From contig NZ_JAFBGA010000003.1 of NCBI RefSeq assembly GCF_016909575.1, positions 186,001 to 250,000 on the forward strand: DNA of 64,000 nt, given 5' to 3'. Positions 25,161 through 33,086 of the stretch are shown in pieces. This DNA is from Streptomyces sp. HB132. Its GTDB lineage: Bacteria > Actinomycetota > Actinomycetes > Streptomycetales > Streptomycetaceae. A program made the translations under genes and the position numbers. Position 1 is the stretch's first letter; each line of letters starts with the position of its first letter. The notes beneath the pieces are model-generated. The model did no database searches and was not told the origin of the DNA. It saw nothing but the letters and a program-made list of their open reading frames with translations.

Positions 25161-26594
25161 TTACCTCGGGCTGTCGTCCTCGCCGATGCGGTGCACCCGT
25201 ACCAGGTTCGTCGAGCCGGCCACTCCGGGCGGGGACCCGGCCGTGATGACCACGATGTCGCCCTCCTGACAGCGGCCGATCCGCAGCAGTTCCTCGTCCA
25301 CCTGCGCCACCATCGCGTCGGTCGACTCCACGTGCGGTCCGAGGAACGTCTCCACGCCCCACGTGAGGTTCAGCTGCGCGCGGGTGGCCTCGTCCGGGGT
25401 GAAGGCGAGGAGCGGGATCGGGGAGCGGTAGCGCGAGAGGCGTTTGACGGTGTCGCCGCTCTGGGTGAAGGCCACCAGGAACTTGGCACCGAGGAAGTCG
25501 CCCATCTCGGCTGCCGCGCGGGCGACCGCGCCGCCCTGGGTGCGGGGCTTGTTGCGGTCGGTGAGGGGCGGGAGGCCCTTGGCGAGGATGTCCTCCTCGG
25601 CTGCCTCGACGATGCGGGCCATGGTGCGGACCGTCTCGACGGGGTACTTGCCGACGCTGGTCTCGCCGGAGAGCATCACGGCGTCCGTGCCGTCGATGAC
25701 GGCGTTGGCGACGTCGGAGGCCTCGGCGCGGGTGGGCCGGGAGTTGTCGATCATCGAGTCGAGCATCTGGGTGGCGACGATGACCGGCTTGGCGTTGCGC
25801 CTGGCGAGCTTGATGGCGCGCTTCTGGACGATCGGGACCTGCTCCAGGGGCATTTCGACGCCGAGGTCGCCGCGGGCGACCATGATGCCGTCGAAGGCGG
25901 CGACGATGTCGTCGATGTTGTCGACGGCCTGGGGCTTCTCGACCTTGGCGATGACGGGGAGGCGGCGCTCCTCCTCGTCCATGACGCGGTGGACGTCGTC
26001 GATGTCGCGTCCGGTGCGCACGAAGGAGAGGGCGATGATGTCGGCGCCGGTGCGGAGGGCCCAGCGGAGGTCCTCGATGTCCTTCTCGGAGAGTGCGGGG
26101 ACGGAGACGGCGACTCCGGGGAGGTTGAGTCCCTTGTGGTCGGAGACCATGCCGCCTTCGATGACGGTGGTGTGGACGCGGGGTCCGTCTACTTCGGTGA
26201 CTTCGAGGGTGACGCGGCCGTCGTCGATGAGGATGCGTTCGCCGGTGGTGACGTCGGCGGCGAGGCCGTCGTAGGTGGTGCCGCAGGTGGTGCGGTCGCC
26301 TTCCATGGGTTCCACGGTGATGGTGAAGTCGTCGCCGCGTTCAAGGAGTACGGGGCCTTCGGCGAAGCGGCCGAGGCGGATCTTCGGGCCTTGAAGGTCG
26401 GCGAGGATTCCTACGCTGCGACCGGTCTCCTCGGATGCTTTGCGTACGTGGTGGTAGCGCTCTTCGTGTTCGGCGTAGGTGCCGTGGCTGAGGTTGAGGC
26501 GGGCGATGTCCATTCCCGCTTCGACGAGTGCCTTGATCTGCTCGTACGTGTCGGTTGCGGGTCCCAGGGTACAAACGATTTTCGCTCGGCGCAT
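25161..26594 (-). CDS. pyk: pyruvate kinase
   Basis: A 477-residue pyruvate kinase, catalysing phosphoenolpyruvate plus ADP to pyruvate plus ATP at the end of glycolysis. It starts RRAKIVCTLGPATDTYEQI. The B domain and barrel follow: MDIARLNLSHG (about 28-38), LADLQGPKIRLG, the Lys/Mg site region VIAKVEKPQAVDNIDDI, GIMVARGDLGVEMPLEQV (about 230-247), TQMLDSMI and DAVMLSGETSVGKYP. The C-terminal domain (about 345-470) shows VAFTQSGDTVKRLSRYR. The start ATG at 26594 lies about 20 bases after the predicted transcription start, so the leader is short. It is convergent with the HTH/LAGLIDADG gene. Confidence 0.97.
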   Translation of the reverse strand: MRRAKIVCTLGPATDTYEQIKALVEAGMDIARLNLSHGTYAEHEERYHHVRKASEETGRSVGILADLQGPKIRLGRFAEGPVLLERGDDFTITVEPMEGDRTTCGTTYDGLAADVTTGERILIDDGRVTLEVTEVDGPRVHTTVIEGGMVSDHKGLNLPGVAVSVPALSEKDIEDLRWALRTGADIIALSFVRTGRDIDDVHRVMDEEERRLPVIAKVEKPQAVDNIDDIVAAFDGIMVARGDLGVEMPLEQVPIVQKRAIKLARRNAKPVIVATQMLDSMIDNSRPTRAEASDVANAVIDGTDAVMLSGETSVGKYPVETVRTMARIVEAAEEDILAKGLPPLTDRNKPRTQGGAVARAAAEMGDFLGAKFLVAFTQSGDTVKRLSRYRSPIPLLAFTPDEATRAQLNLTWGVETFLGPHVESTDAMVAQVDEELLRIGRCQEGDIVVITAGSPPGVAGSTNLVRVHRIGEDDSPR

Positions 26595-26610
26595 GGTTCG
26601 AGCCTAGACC

Positions 26611-26650
26611 TTACCTGCGGGTAGGTATTTGCCCTCGCAGTACTGTCCAA
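26611..26650 (-). promoter_or_regulatory. pyk promoter with an overlapping inverted repeat
   Basis: On the minus strand, TTGGAC (26650-26645), a 17-base spacer and TACCTA (26627-26622) form a promoter. The inverted repeat TTACCT/AGGTAT (26611-26616 and 26623-26628, 6-base spacer) covers the -10 and start site, a position suited to repression. No regulator is known from the window. The rest of 26651-26841 holds the nucleotidase promoter area, with no identified boxes. Confidence 0.5.
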
Positions 26651-26841
26651 CGGCCTTTTGATGAACGGTTATTGCCAACTGTTGAATTGTGCGGCCGGGT
26701 GCTCCGATGAGCGCGTGAGAGGTGGTGCTGCGGGGCGGGGGTGCCTGCCGGTCATCAGATCGAAACCTGCGCGGGGTGTTGCGGGTGGGGGTGGCTGGGC
26801 CAGAATCTACGCGCGTTGTTCGCTCGAACGAGGAGTCAAGG

Positions 26842-28653
26842 ATGCCGTTGAACCGTAGGACGTTTCTGGGCCGTTCGGCCGTGGCCGGTGCCGGTGTGGC
26901 GCTGGCCGGTGGGGTCGGGGCGGGGTCGGCGGTGGCCTCGGAGGCGAAGGGCCACGGTCACGGGCGTCCGCCGAAGCGGTACTCGTTCACGGTGATGGGG
27001 ACGACGGACCTGCACGGGAACGTCTTCAACTGGGACTACTTCACGGACAAGGAGTTCGACGACAAGGCGCACAACGACGTCGGTCTGGCGAAGATCTCGA
27101 CGCTGGTGAACCAGATCCGTGAGGACCGTGGGCGCCGTAACACGTTGCTGATCGACGCGGGTGACACGATCCAGGGCACCCAGTTGTCGTACTACTACGC
27201 GAAGATCGATCCGATCACGGCGAAGCGTGGCCCGGTGCATCCGATGGCGCAGGCGATGAACAAGATCGGCTATGACGCGGCGGCGCTCGGGAATCATGAG
27301 TTCAACTACGGGATTCCGGTGCTGCGGAAATTCGAGGAGCAGTGTGATTTCCCGCTGCTGGGTGCGAATGCGCTGGATGCGAAGACGTTGCGGCCTGCTT
27401 TCGCGCCGTATGTGATCAAGCGGGTGCGTACGCCGCACGGCCGTGATGTGCGGGTGGCGGTGCTGGGGCTGACGAATCCGGGTATCGCGATCTGGGACAA
27501 GGCGAATGTGGGCGGGAAGATGGTGTTCCCGGGTCTTGAGGAGCAGGCGGCGAAGTGGGTGCCGAAGCTTCGCTCGATGGGTGCGGACGTGGTGATCGTT
27601 TCGGCGCACTCGGGTTCGTCGGGTACGTCGTCGTACGGTGACCAGTTGCCGTACGTCGAGAACGCGGCGGGTCTGGTGGCGGAGCAGGTGCCGGGGATCG
27701 ACGCGATTCTGGTGGGTCACGCGCACTCGGAGATTCCCGAGTACTTCGTGACGAACAAGGAGACGGGGAAGCAGGTCGTTCTCTCGGAGCCGTTGAAGTG
27801 GGGTCAGCGGCTGACGCTGTTCGACTTCGATCTGGTGTGGGAGAAGGGCCGCTGGGTGGTCGAGAAGGTCGGCGCCTCGGTGCTGAACTCGAACACGGTG
27901 GAGGAGGATCCGCGCATCACCTCGCTGCTGGGTGCCGAGCACCGGGAGGTGGTGGCGTATGTGAACCAGGTGATCGGTACGTCGGTGGCGGCGATGTCGA
28001 CGGTGGACGCGCCGTGGAAGGACGAGCCGGTCATCGATCTGATCAATCTGGTGCAGGCGGAGACGGTGAGGGCGGCGCTGGCGGGTGGGGAGTACGCGGC
28101 GTTGCCGGTGCTGTCGCAGGCGGCGTGTTTCTCGCGTACGGCGGCGATTCCCGCGGGTGAGGTGACGATCAAGGATGCGGCGGGGCTGTATCCGTTCGAG
28201 AACACGCTGGAGGCGCGGCTTCTGACGGGGGCCCAGCTGAAGGACTATCTGGAGTTCTCGGCGAGGTACTACGTGCGGACGGCTGCGGGGGCGCCGGTGG
28301 ACACGTCGAAGCTGACGAACGCGGAGAACATTCCGGATTACAACTACGACGTGGTGTCGGGTGTGACGTACGACATCGATATCGCGAAGCCTGCCGGTTC
28401 GCGGATCGTGGGGTTGTCGTTCGAGGGGGCGCCGGTGGATCCGGCGGCGCAGTTCGTGTTCGCGGTGAACAACTATCGGGCGAGTGGTGGGGGCAACTTC
28501 CCGCACGTGCCGGGCTCGAGGCAGTTGTGGGCGAATTCGGATGAGATCCGGAACACGATCATCGGGTGGGTTCAGGCGAAGGGTTCGGTGGATCCGGCGG
28601 AGTTCGCTTCGGTGGACTGGCGTCTGACGCGTGACGGTGTGCCGGTGTTCTAG
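26842..28653 (+). CDS. Tat-exported bifunctional 2',3'-cyclic phosphodiesterase/5'-nucleotidase family protein
   Basis: A 603-residue secreted metallophosphoesterase of the UshA/CpdB family. A Tat signal NRRTFLGRSAVAG (4-16) with an Ala-rich hydrophobic core leads the protein. The calcineurin-like domain holds the dinuclear metal motifs TTDLHGNVFNWDYF (about 54-67), LLIDAGDTIQGT, LGNHEFNYG and VGHAHSEIPEY. The C-terminal nucleotidase domain (about 370-590) includes VTIKDAAGLYPFENTLEARLLTG and VFAVNNYRASGGGNFPHV. It probably releases phosphate and nucleosides from extracellular nucleotides; a role in phosphate scavenging is inference, and I see no clear PHO box. The ATG at 26842 has GAGGAG upstream. 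Third positions favour G and T more than in the genes left of 24 kb. Confidence 0.93.
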   Translation: MPLNRRTFLGRSAVAGAGVALAGGVGAGSAVASEAKGHGHGRPPKRYSFTVMGTTDLHGNVFNWDYFTDKEFDDKAHNDVGLAKISTLVNQIREDRGRRNTLLIDAGDTIQGTQLSYYYAKIDPITAKRGPVHPMAQAMNKIGYDAAALGNHEFNYGIPVLRKFEEQCDFPLLGANALDAKTLRPAFAPYVIKRVRTPHGRDVRVAVLGLTNPGIAIWDKANVGGKMVFPGLEEQAAKWVPKLRSMGADVVIVSAHSGSSGTSSYGDQLPYVENAAGLVAEQVPGIDAILVGHAHSEIPEYFVTNKETGKQVVLSEPLKWGQRLTLFDFDLVWEKGRWVVEKVGASVLNSNTVEEDPRITSLLGAEHREVVAYVNQVIGTSVAAMSTVDAPWKDEPVIDLINLVQAETVRAALAGGEYAALPVLSQAACFSRTAAIPAGEVTIKDAAGLYPFENTLEARLLTGAQLKDYLEFSARYYVRTAAGAPVDTSKLTNAENIPDYNYDVVSGVTYDIDIAKPAGSRIVGLSFEGAPVDPAAQFVFAVNNYRASGGGNFPHVPGSRQLWANSDEIRNTIIGWVQAKGSVDPAEFASVDWRLTRDGVPVF

Positions 28654-29206
28654 TACCGCGGCTGTAGGTGGCGGTCTTGCCGGCGGGGGGCGCTCGGGGG
28701 GACGTGTGCAGCAGCCGTTGATCGTCGTGAGTGATGTGGGCTTGCTTGCGGGGGACGGTGGCCGCAGGTAGTTGCGTGGCTCCCGAGCGGGCGCGCGGCG
28801 GTGGGCCGGGAGCCGGTGGATCCGCGTTCCTGGGCCTCCGGCCCCGATCGCTGTTTGTTGCGGTGCTCCGACACTGGGGTCCGCCCTGGGGGGGGAAGGC
28901 GGCATCGGCCATGTTCCCGCTTCGCAGGCTGCCTGGTCAGGGGCAGGCTGTGGAGCGGGGACGTTTCGCGCCGACGCCTTGGTCGGGAAGGTGCGTAAGC
29001 GGGTCTGGCACGGGCTCTCGGGGCCGGACGCGACGTGTTTCTGCGGCTGGGCGGTCATGGTCCTGGCCGGTCCCCGCCGGGGCCGCCGCCGGCTTCTGGT
29101 TCGCCTTGACCGCGTCGGCGGCGGACTCGTCTGTTTCCGCTGTTCCGCGCGGTGGCCCGTGTGAACCCGCGTATCGGATCCGAATTTCACACTTCGCGGT
29201 GGGCTG
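28654..29206. other. 553-base region without a recognised gene
   Basis: Several frames stay open here, as expected at this GC content, but none has a ribosome binding site, typical codon bias or a recognisable product. It separates the nucleotidase gene from the convergent small gene. It may hold decayed coding sequence; I see no hairpin strong enough to call as a terminator. Confidence 0.4.
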
Positions 29207-29653
29207 TCAACGCCAGTCGGTGACCAGCCACTTCCCCTCGATCTCGGAAAGTAGCAGTTCGCTGATCTGGAGAGGGTTGTCCTCGACTTTGATGTGCCCG
29301 GTGCTGCCGTTTTTCGCAAAGAATCTGGCTTCGTAGGAACCGGCCAGCTCATCTCGTTCTGCTTCGCTCAGGGGTGCTGTGAGCGCTTCGACGGCTTGCG
29401 GGCAGGTGTTCTTGCGTTGGGCGGCGGCGAGTTCGGACCGTGCTGTCCGGGTCATGGTCGCGCAGACTCCGTCGCCGTCTCCTGAGCCGAGGTTTTCCAG
29501 GAACTCCTTGCCGGAGGCCTCCAAGGCTCCGAGGTCCGCGCTGGACTCCTGAAGCGCGGAGAAGAGAAGGTTGCCCGCCCAGATCGCGACCAGTGGGCCG
29601 ACCACCCACCAGGTGAACAGGAGTCCCCTGCTTTGCCCGTTCGTGCGCACCAA
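29207..29653 (-). CDS. small membrane-anchored extracytoplasmic protein, function unknown
   Basis: A 148-residue protein with one N-terminal membrane anchor (about 10-33, Trp-rich) and an outside domain of about 110 residues. The domain has two cysteines (in GVCATM and NTCPQ) and a pattern typical of small actinobacterial secreted proteins: GKEFLENLGSGDGDGVCATM, a helical ALTAPLSEAERDEL, and a final strand region ending EGKWLVTDWR. This resembles DUF4878/NTF2-like lipoproteins in layout, but I cannot assign it. It lies downstream of desB on the same strand, separated by about 300 bases, so co-regulation is uncertain. Confidence 0.7.
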   Translation of the reverse strand: MVRTNGQSRGLLFTWWVVGPLVAIWAGNLLFSALQESSADLGALEASGKEFLENLGSGDGDGVCATMTRTARSELAAAQRKNTCPQAVEALTAPLSEAERDELAGSYEARFFAKNGSTGHIKVEDNPLQISELLLSEIEGKWLVTDWR

Positions 29654-29845
29654 CGTGCCTCACCCCTCGCTGCCGCAGGTTGCACGTCGACCGGCGTGCT
29701 CGTCATCGAAGTGTGCCAGTACGGGAGTTCCTTCATTCGGGCGTCGGCTCGCCTTCTGGCTCCATGCGCTGGTGATCATCGGTGACGCGGGCGGCCCCGT
29801 CGGCGGTATCACGGTCCGTGGCTGGAGTGCCGGCCTGGTGTCGGG

Positions 29846-29865
29846 GGCCGGTGTTCGTGCCGGCC
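29846..29865 (-). terminator. weak hairpin downstream of desB
   Basis: ggccgg (29846-29851) and ccggcc (29860-29865) form a 6-bp stem with an 8-base loop, about 85 bases past the desB stop. It could end the desAB transcript. The remainder of 29654-29949 shows no gene. Confidence 0.3.
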
Positions 29866-29949
29866 GGGTTTGCCGGTGGTGTTGCGGTGGAGTTCCGGTC
29901 GGTGTGTGGGGCGGCCGTTCCTGGTCCTCGGGCGGCCGCCTTCGTGTTG

Positions 29950-31383
29950 TCAGTGGTCCTGTGCGAAGGGGACGAGGGGGGTGTGTTGGCCCGGTACGGC
30001 GGGGGCGGGGCTGGGGGTGAGGCCGAAGGTGGTGAAGGCGGTGCGTTGTGGGAGGGGGTAGGGGGTGGTGCCGGTGAGGTTGTTGAGGATGGTGGCGCTG
30101 CGCCAGGCGGCGAGTCCGAGGTCGGGGGCTCCGACTCCGTGGGTGTGGCGTTCGGCGTTCTGGACGTAGATGTTGCCGGTGAGGGTGGGGTCGAGGTCGA
30201 GGCGGAAGTCGGTGTGGATGCGGGGGCGTCCTTGGGTGTCGCGGCGGATGTGGGGGGCGATGCCGGTGAGGAGGGTGTCGAGGGGGCGTTCGCGGTATCC
30301 GGTGGCCAGGACGACGGCGTCGGTGGTGAGGCGGCTGCGGGTGGCTTGTTGGGTGTGTTCGAGGTGGAGTTCGATGCGGTTGCCGCTGCCGGAGAGGCGT
30401 CCTGCGGTGCGGACGCTGACTCCTGGGGTGAGGGTGGCGTCGGGCCATCCGCCGTGGAGGGTGCGTCGGTAGAGCTCGTCGTGGATGGCGGTGATGGTGT
30501 CGGTGTCGATGCCTTTGTGGAGTTGCCATTGCTGGGGGACGAGGGTGTCGCGTACGGGTTCGGGGAGGGCGTGGAAGTAGTGGGTGTAGTCGGGGGTGAA
30601 GTGTTCGAGGCCGAGTTTCGAGTACTCCATGGGTGCGAAGGCCTGGGTGCGGGCGAGCCAGTGGATTCTTTCGATGCCGTGGGGGCGGGCGCGGAGGAGG
30701 TCGAGGAAGATCTCGGCGCCCGACTGGCCGGAGCCGATGACGGTGACGTGGTCGGCTTCGAGGAGTTGTTCGCGGTGGTGGAGGTAGTCGGCGGAGTGGA
30801 TGACCGGGATTCCGGGGACTTCCGCGAGGGGGCGCAGGGGTCCGGGGATGAAGGGTGCGGTGCCGACGCCGAGGGCGATGTGGCGGGTGTGGGCCTGGCC
30901 GGGGGTCCGGGTCTCGCCGTCGGGGCCGGTTCGGGTGTAGTCGACTTCGTAGTGGGCGTGGTCGGTGTTCCAGCGGATGGCGTCGACCTGGTGGTTGAAG
31001 TGGATGGTGGGGAGTTGTTCGCTGACCCAGCGGCAGTAGGCGTCGTATTCGGCGCGGTGGATGTGGAACTGCTCCGCGAAGTAGAAGGGGTAGAGGCGGT
31101 CGCGGGTGCGGAGGTAGTTGAGGAAGGTCCAGGGGCTGGTGGGGTCGGCGAGGGTGGTGAGGTCGGCGAGGAAGGGGACTTGGAGGGTGGCACCGTCGAT
31201 GAGGAGGCCGGGGTGCCAGTGGAAGGCGGGGCGTTGTTCGTAGAAGGCGGTGGTGAGGGGGTGGGTGCCGGGTGTGGTGGGGATGCCGTGGGCGAGGGCG
31301 GCGAGGGAGAGGTTGAAGGGGCCGAGGCCGATGCCGATGAGGTCCTGGGTCCGGTGGCCTTGGGGGGTGGTCCGGTCGGTCAT
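29950..31383 (-). CDS. desB: L-lysine/cadaverine N6-hydroxylase (DesB-like)
   Basis: A 477-residue flavin-dependent N-hydroxylating monooxygenase of the IucD/PvdA/DesB family, which hydroxylates a side-chain amine (lysine or cadaverine) for hydroxamate siderophores. The FAD motif GIGLGPFNLSLAALA is near residue 17, the NADPH motif VIGSGQSGAEIFLDLL near 218, and the substrate/D-x3-(L/F)ATGY motif reads VVLATGYRERP (about 370-380). The block FHWHPGLLIDGATLQVPFLADL is typical of lysine rather than ornithine enzymes. It overlaps desA by four bases (ATGA), so the two are translationally coupled. The expected partners desC and desD do not follow. Third positions are strongly C-biased. Confidence 0.9.
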   Translation of the reverse strand: MTDRTTPQGHRTQDLIGIGLGPFNLSLAALAHGIPTTPGTHPLTTAFYEQRPAFHWHPGLLIDGATLQVPFLADLTTLADPTSPWTFLNYLRTRDRLYPFYFAEQFHIHRAEYDAYCRWVSEQLPTIHFNHQVDAIRWNTDHAHYEVDYTRTGPDGETRTPGQAHTRHIALGVGTAPFIPGPLRPLAEVPGIPVIHSADYLHHREQLLEADHVTVIGSGQSGAEIFLDLLRARPHGIERIHWLARTQAFAPMEYSKLGLEHFTPDYTHYFHALPEPVRDTLVPQQWQLHKGIDTDTITAIHDELYRRTLHGGWPDATLTPGVSVRTAGRLSGSGNRIELHLEHTQQATRSRLTTDAVVLATGYRERPLDTLLTGIAPHIRRDTQGRPRIHTDFRLDLDPTLTGNIYVQNAERHTHGVGAPDLGLAAWRSATILNNLTGTTPYPLPQRTAFTTFGLTPSPAPAVPGQHTPLVPFAQDH

Positions 31384-32804
31384 CGGGGGGTGCTGCCTTC
31401 CGTGATGGCGTCGGTACGGGTGTGGGCGGGAGTGTCGGCGTGGGTCTGGGTGACGAGGGTGAGGAGGCGTCGGAGGTCGTCGGGTGTGGTGTGGGGGTTG
31501 AGGAGGGTGGCTTTGAGCCAGAGGCGGTCGCCGGTGCGGGCGCGGCCGAGGACGGCGTGGCCTCGGTCGAGGAGGGTGCGGCGGATGGTGGCGACGGTGG
31601 TGTCGTCGGTGTGGCTCGGGCGGAAGAGGACGGTGCTGATGGTGGGGCGGTCGTAGAGCTCGAGTGCGGGGTTCTTCTCGATGAGGTCGGCGAGGTGGTG
31701 GGCGGTGGCGATGGTGCGGTCGATGAGGTCGGCGAGTCCGTCGCGGCCGAGTGCCTGGAGGGTGACGGCGATCTTGAGGGCGTCGGGGCGGCGGGTGGTG
31801 CGTAGGGAGCGGCCGAGGAGGTCGGGGAGGCCTGCGTCGGTGTCGTCGTCGGCGTTGAGGTAGGGGGCGTGGTGGTGGAGGGCGTCGAGGTAGGTGTGGT
31901 GGGGGACGGCGAGGATGCCGGCGGATGCGGGTTGCCAGCCGAGTTTGTGCAGGTCGAGGGTGACGCTGTGGGCGCGGTGGAGGCTGGCGAGGGTGTGGCG
32001 GTGGGTGGGGCTGAAGAGGAGGGGGCCGCCGTATGCGGCGTCGATGTGGAGTTCGGCGCCGTGGGTGGTGGTGAGGTCGGCGATGTCGGTGAGGGGGTCG
32101 ATCTGGCCGGTGTCGGTGGTGCCTGCGGTGGCGGTGACGAGGAGGGGGCCTTGGTGGTGGATGAGGGTGTCGCGGAGTGCGGTGGGGTCCATGACCCCGT
32201 GGGGGGCTGGGATGACGACGGGTCGGGGTAGGCCGAGGAGCCAGGCGGCGCGGGTGATGCTGTGGTGGGCGTTGGCGGCGCAGATGGTCTGGACGGGGCC
32301 GTGGCGTTCGCGGGCGAGGAGGAGGGCGAGTTGGTTGGCTTCGGTGCCGCCGGTGGTGACGAGGGCATCGGGTTTCGGGGTGTGGGGGTAGATCTCGGTG
32401 GCGAGGGCGGTGGTGAGGGCGGTTTCGAGGGCGGAGGCGGCGGGGGCCTGGTCCCAGGAGTCCATGGAGGGGTTGAGGGCTGATGCGGCGAGGTCGGCTG
32501 CGGCGGCGAGTGCGAGGGGTGGGGTGTGGAGGTGGGCTGCGCAGTGGGGGTGTGCGGGGTCGGCGGCGCCTTCGGTGAGTGCGGTCACGAGGGTGCGGAG
32601 GGCGTGGTGGGCGCCGGTGCCGTGGTCGGGGATGAGGGGGCCGGTGGTGCGGTGGAGGTTTTGGGTGACGGTGTGGGGTCCGCCGGCGGGGAGGGGGCCG
32701 TTGCGGCGGGTGGCGCCGTCGTGGAGTGCGGTGAGGACGGTGTCGATGAGGGGGCGCAGGTGGGTGGGGCCTGCGGTGCCTCCGGCGAGGGGCGGGGTGG
32801 GCAT
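31380..32804 (-). CDS. desA: PLP-dependent lysine decarboxylase (DesA-like)
   Basis: A 474-residue group II PLP decarboxylase, close in length to DesA, which makes cadaverine from lysine. Family blocks are ALVTTGGTEANQLALLLAR, ICAANAHHSITRAAWLLG, HIDAAYGGPLL with the PLP-ring Asp, and the Schiff-base lysine (about Lys287) in TLDLHKLGWQP. 2,4-Diaminobutyrate decarboxylases share these motifs, so substrate is inferred from the coupled lysine hydroxylase. I chose the ATG at 32804 (MPTPPLAGGT) with AAGGA 12 bases upstream; the frame extends further but without family resemblance. No DmdR/IdeR-type iron box is visible upstream. Confidence 0.87.
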   Translation of the reverse strand: MPTPPLAGGTAGPTHLRPLIDTVLTALHDGATRRNGPLPAGGPHTVTQNLHRTTGPLIPDHGTGAHHALRTLVTALTEGAADPAHPHCAAHLHTPPLALAAAADLAASALNPSMDSWDQAPAASALETALTTALATEIYPHTPKPDALVTTGGTEANQLALLLARERHGPVQTICAANAHHSITRAAWLLGLPRPVVIPAPHGVMDPTALRDTLIHHQGPLLVTATAGTTDTGQIDPLTDIADLTTTHGAELHIDAAYGGPLLFSPTHRHTLASLHRAHSVTLDLHKLGWQPASAGILAVPHHTYLDALHHHAPYLNADDDTDAGLPDLLGRSLRTTRRPDALKIAVTLQALGRDGLADLIDRTIATAHHLADLIEKNPALELYDRPTISTVLFRPSHTDDTTVATIRRTLLDRGHAVLGRARTGDRLWLKATLLNPHTTPDDLRRLLTLVTQTHADTPAHTRTDAITEGSTPR

Positions 32805-32972
32805 GGGTGGTGTGGTCCTTCGGGTACGCGGGGGCGGTGGTGCCAGCTTGTCCGGATTGCGGAGGGTGCGGCCGAAGAGCCCAACGATCTCGACCCGAAA
32901 GGGGTACTGGGATCTGGTGCGGCGGTGCTGGGGGGTGTGGGGCTGGTATGGGAGTTTGTTGTTCGTATGGCT

Positions 32973-33005
32973 GTGCCCGGCCCCTGTGGGTGAGGGGCCG
33001 GGCAC
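32973..33005 (-). terminator. terminator of pepN
   Basis: gtgcccggcccct (32973-32985) pairs perfectly with aggggccgggcac (32993-33005) around a 7-base loop. It lies about 80 bases past the pepN stop and upstream of desA, so desAB needs its own promoter in 32805-32972. Confidence 0.8.
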
Positions 33006-33086
33006 GGTGGCGCGGATGGTGCTCGGGGTGCTTCGGGGGCCGTGGCGGGGCGGTGGGTGGTGCGTTACGGCGTGGGTGGGCGCCGG

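Noticed and set aside
28731..29336. Open frame of about 200 codons on the plus strand after the nucleotidase gene
   Set aside because: It is composed of Arg/Gly/Ser/Pro-rich sequence with no ribosome binding site or motif, and its end overlaps the better-supported small gene on the other strand.
29660..32368. Very long minus-strand frame across desB and desA
   Set aside because: It is almost entirely Pro/Ser/Thr/Arg, an out-of-frame shadow of the strongly C-biased desAB genes.
32805..32972. Iron box (DmdR/IdeR) before desA
   Set aside because: No sequence close to the TTAGGTTAGGCTAACCTAA-type consensus is present on either strand.
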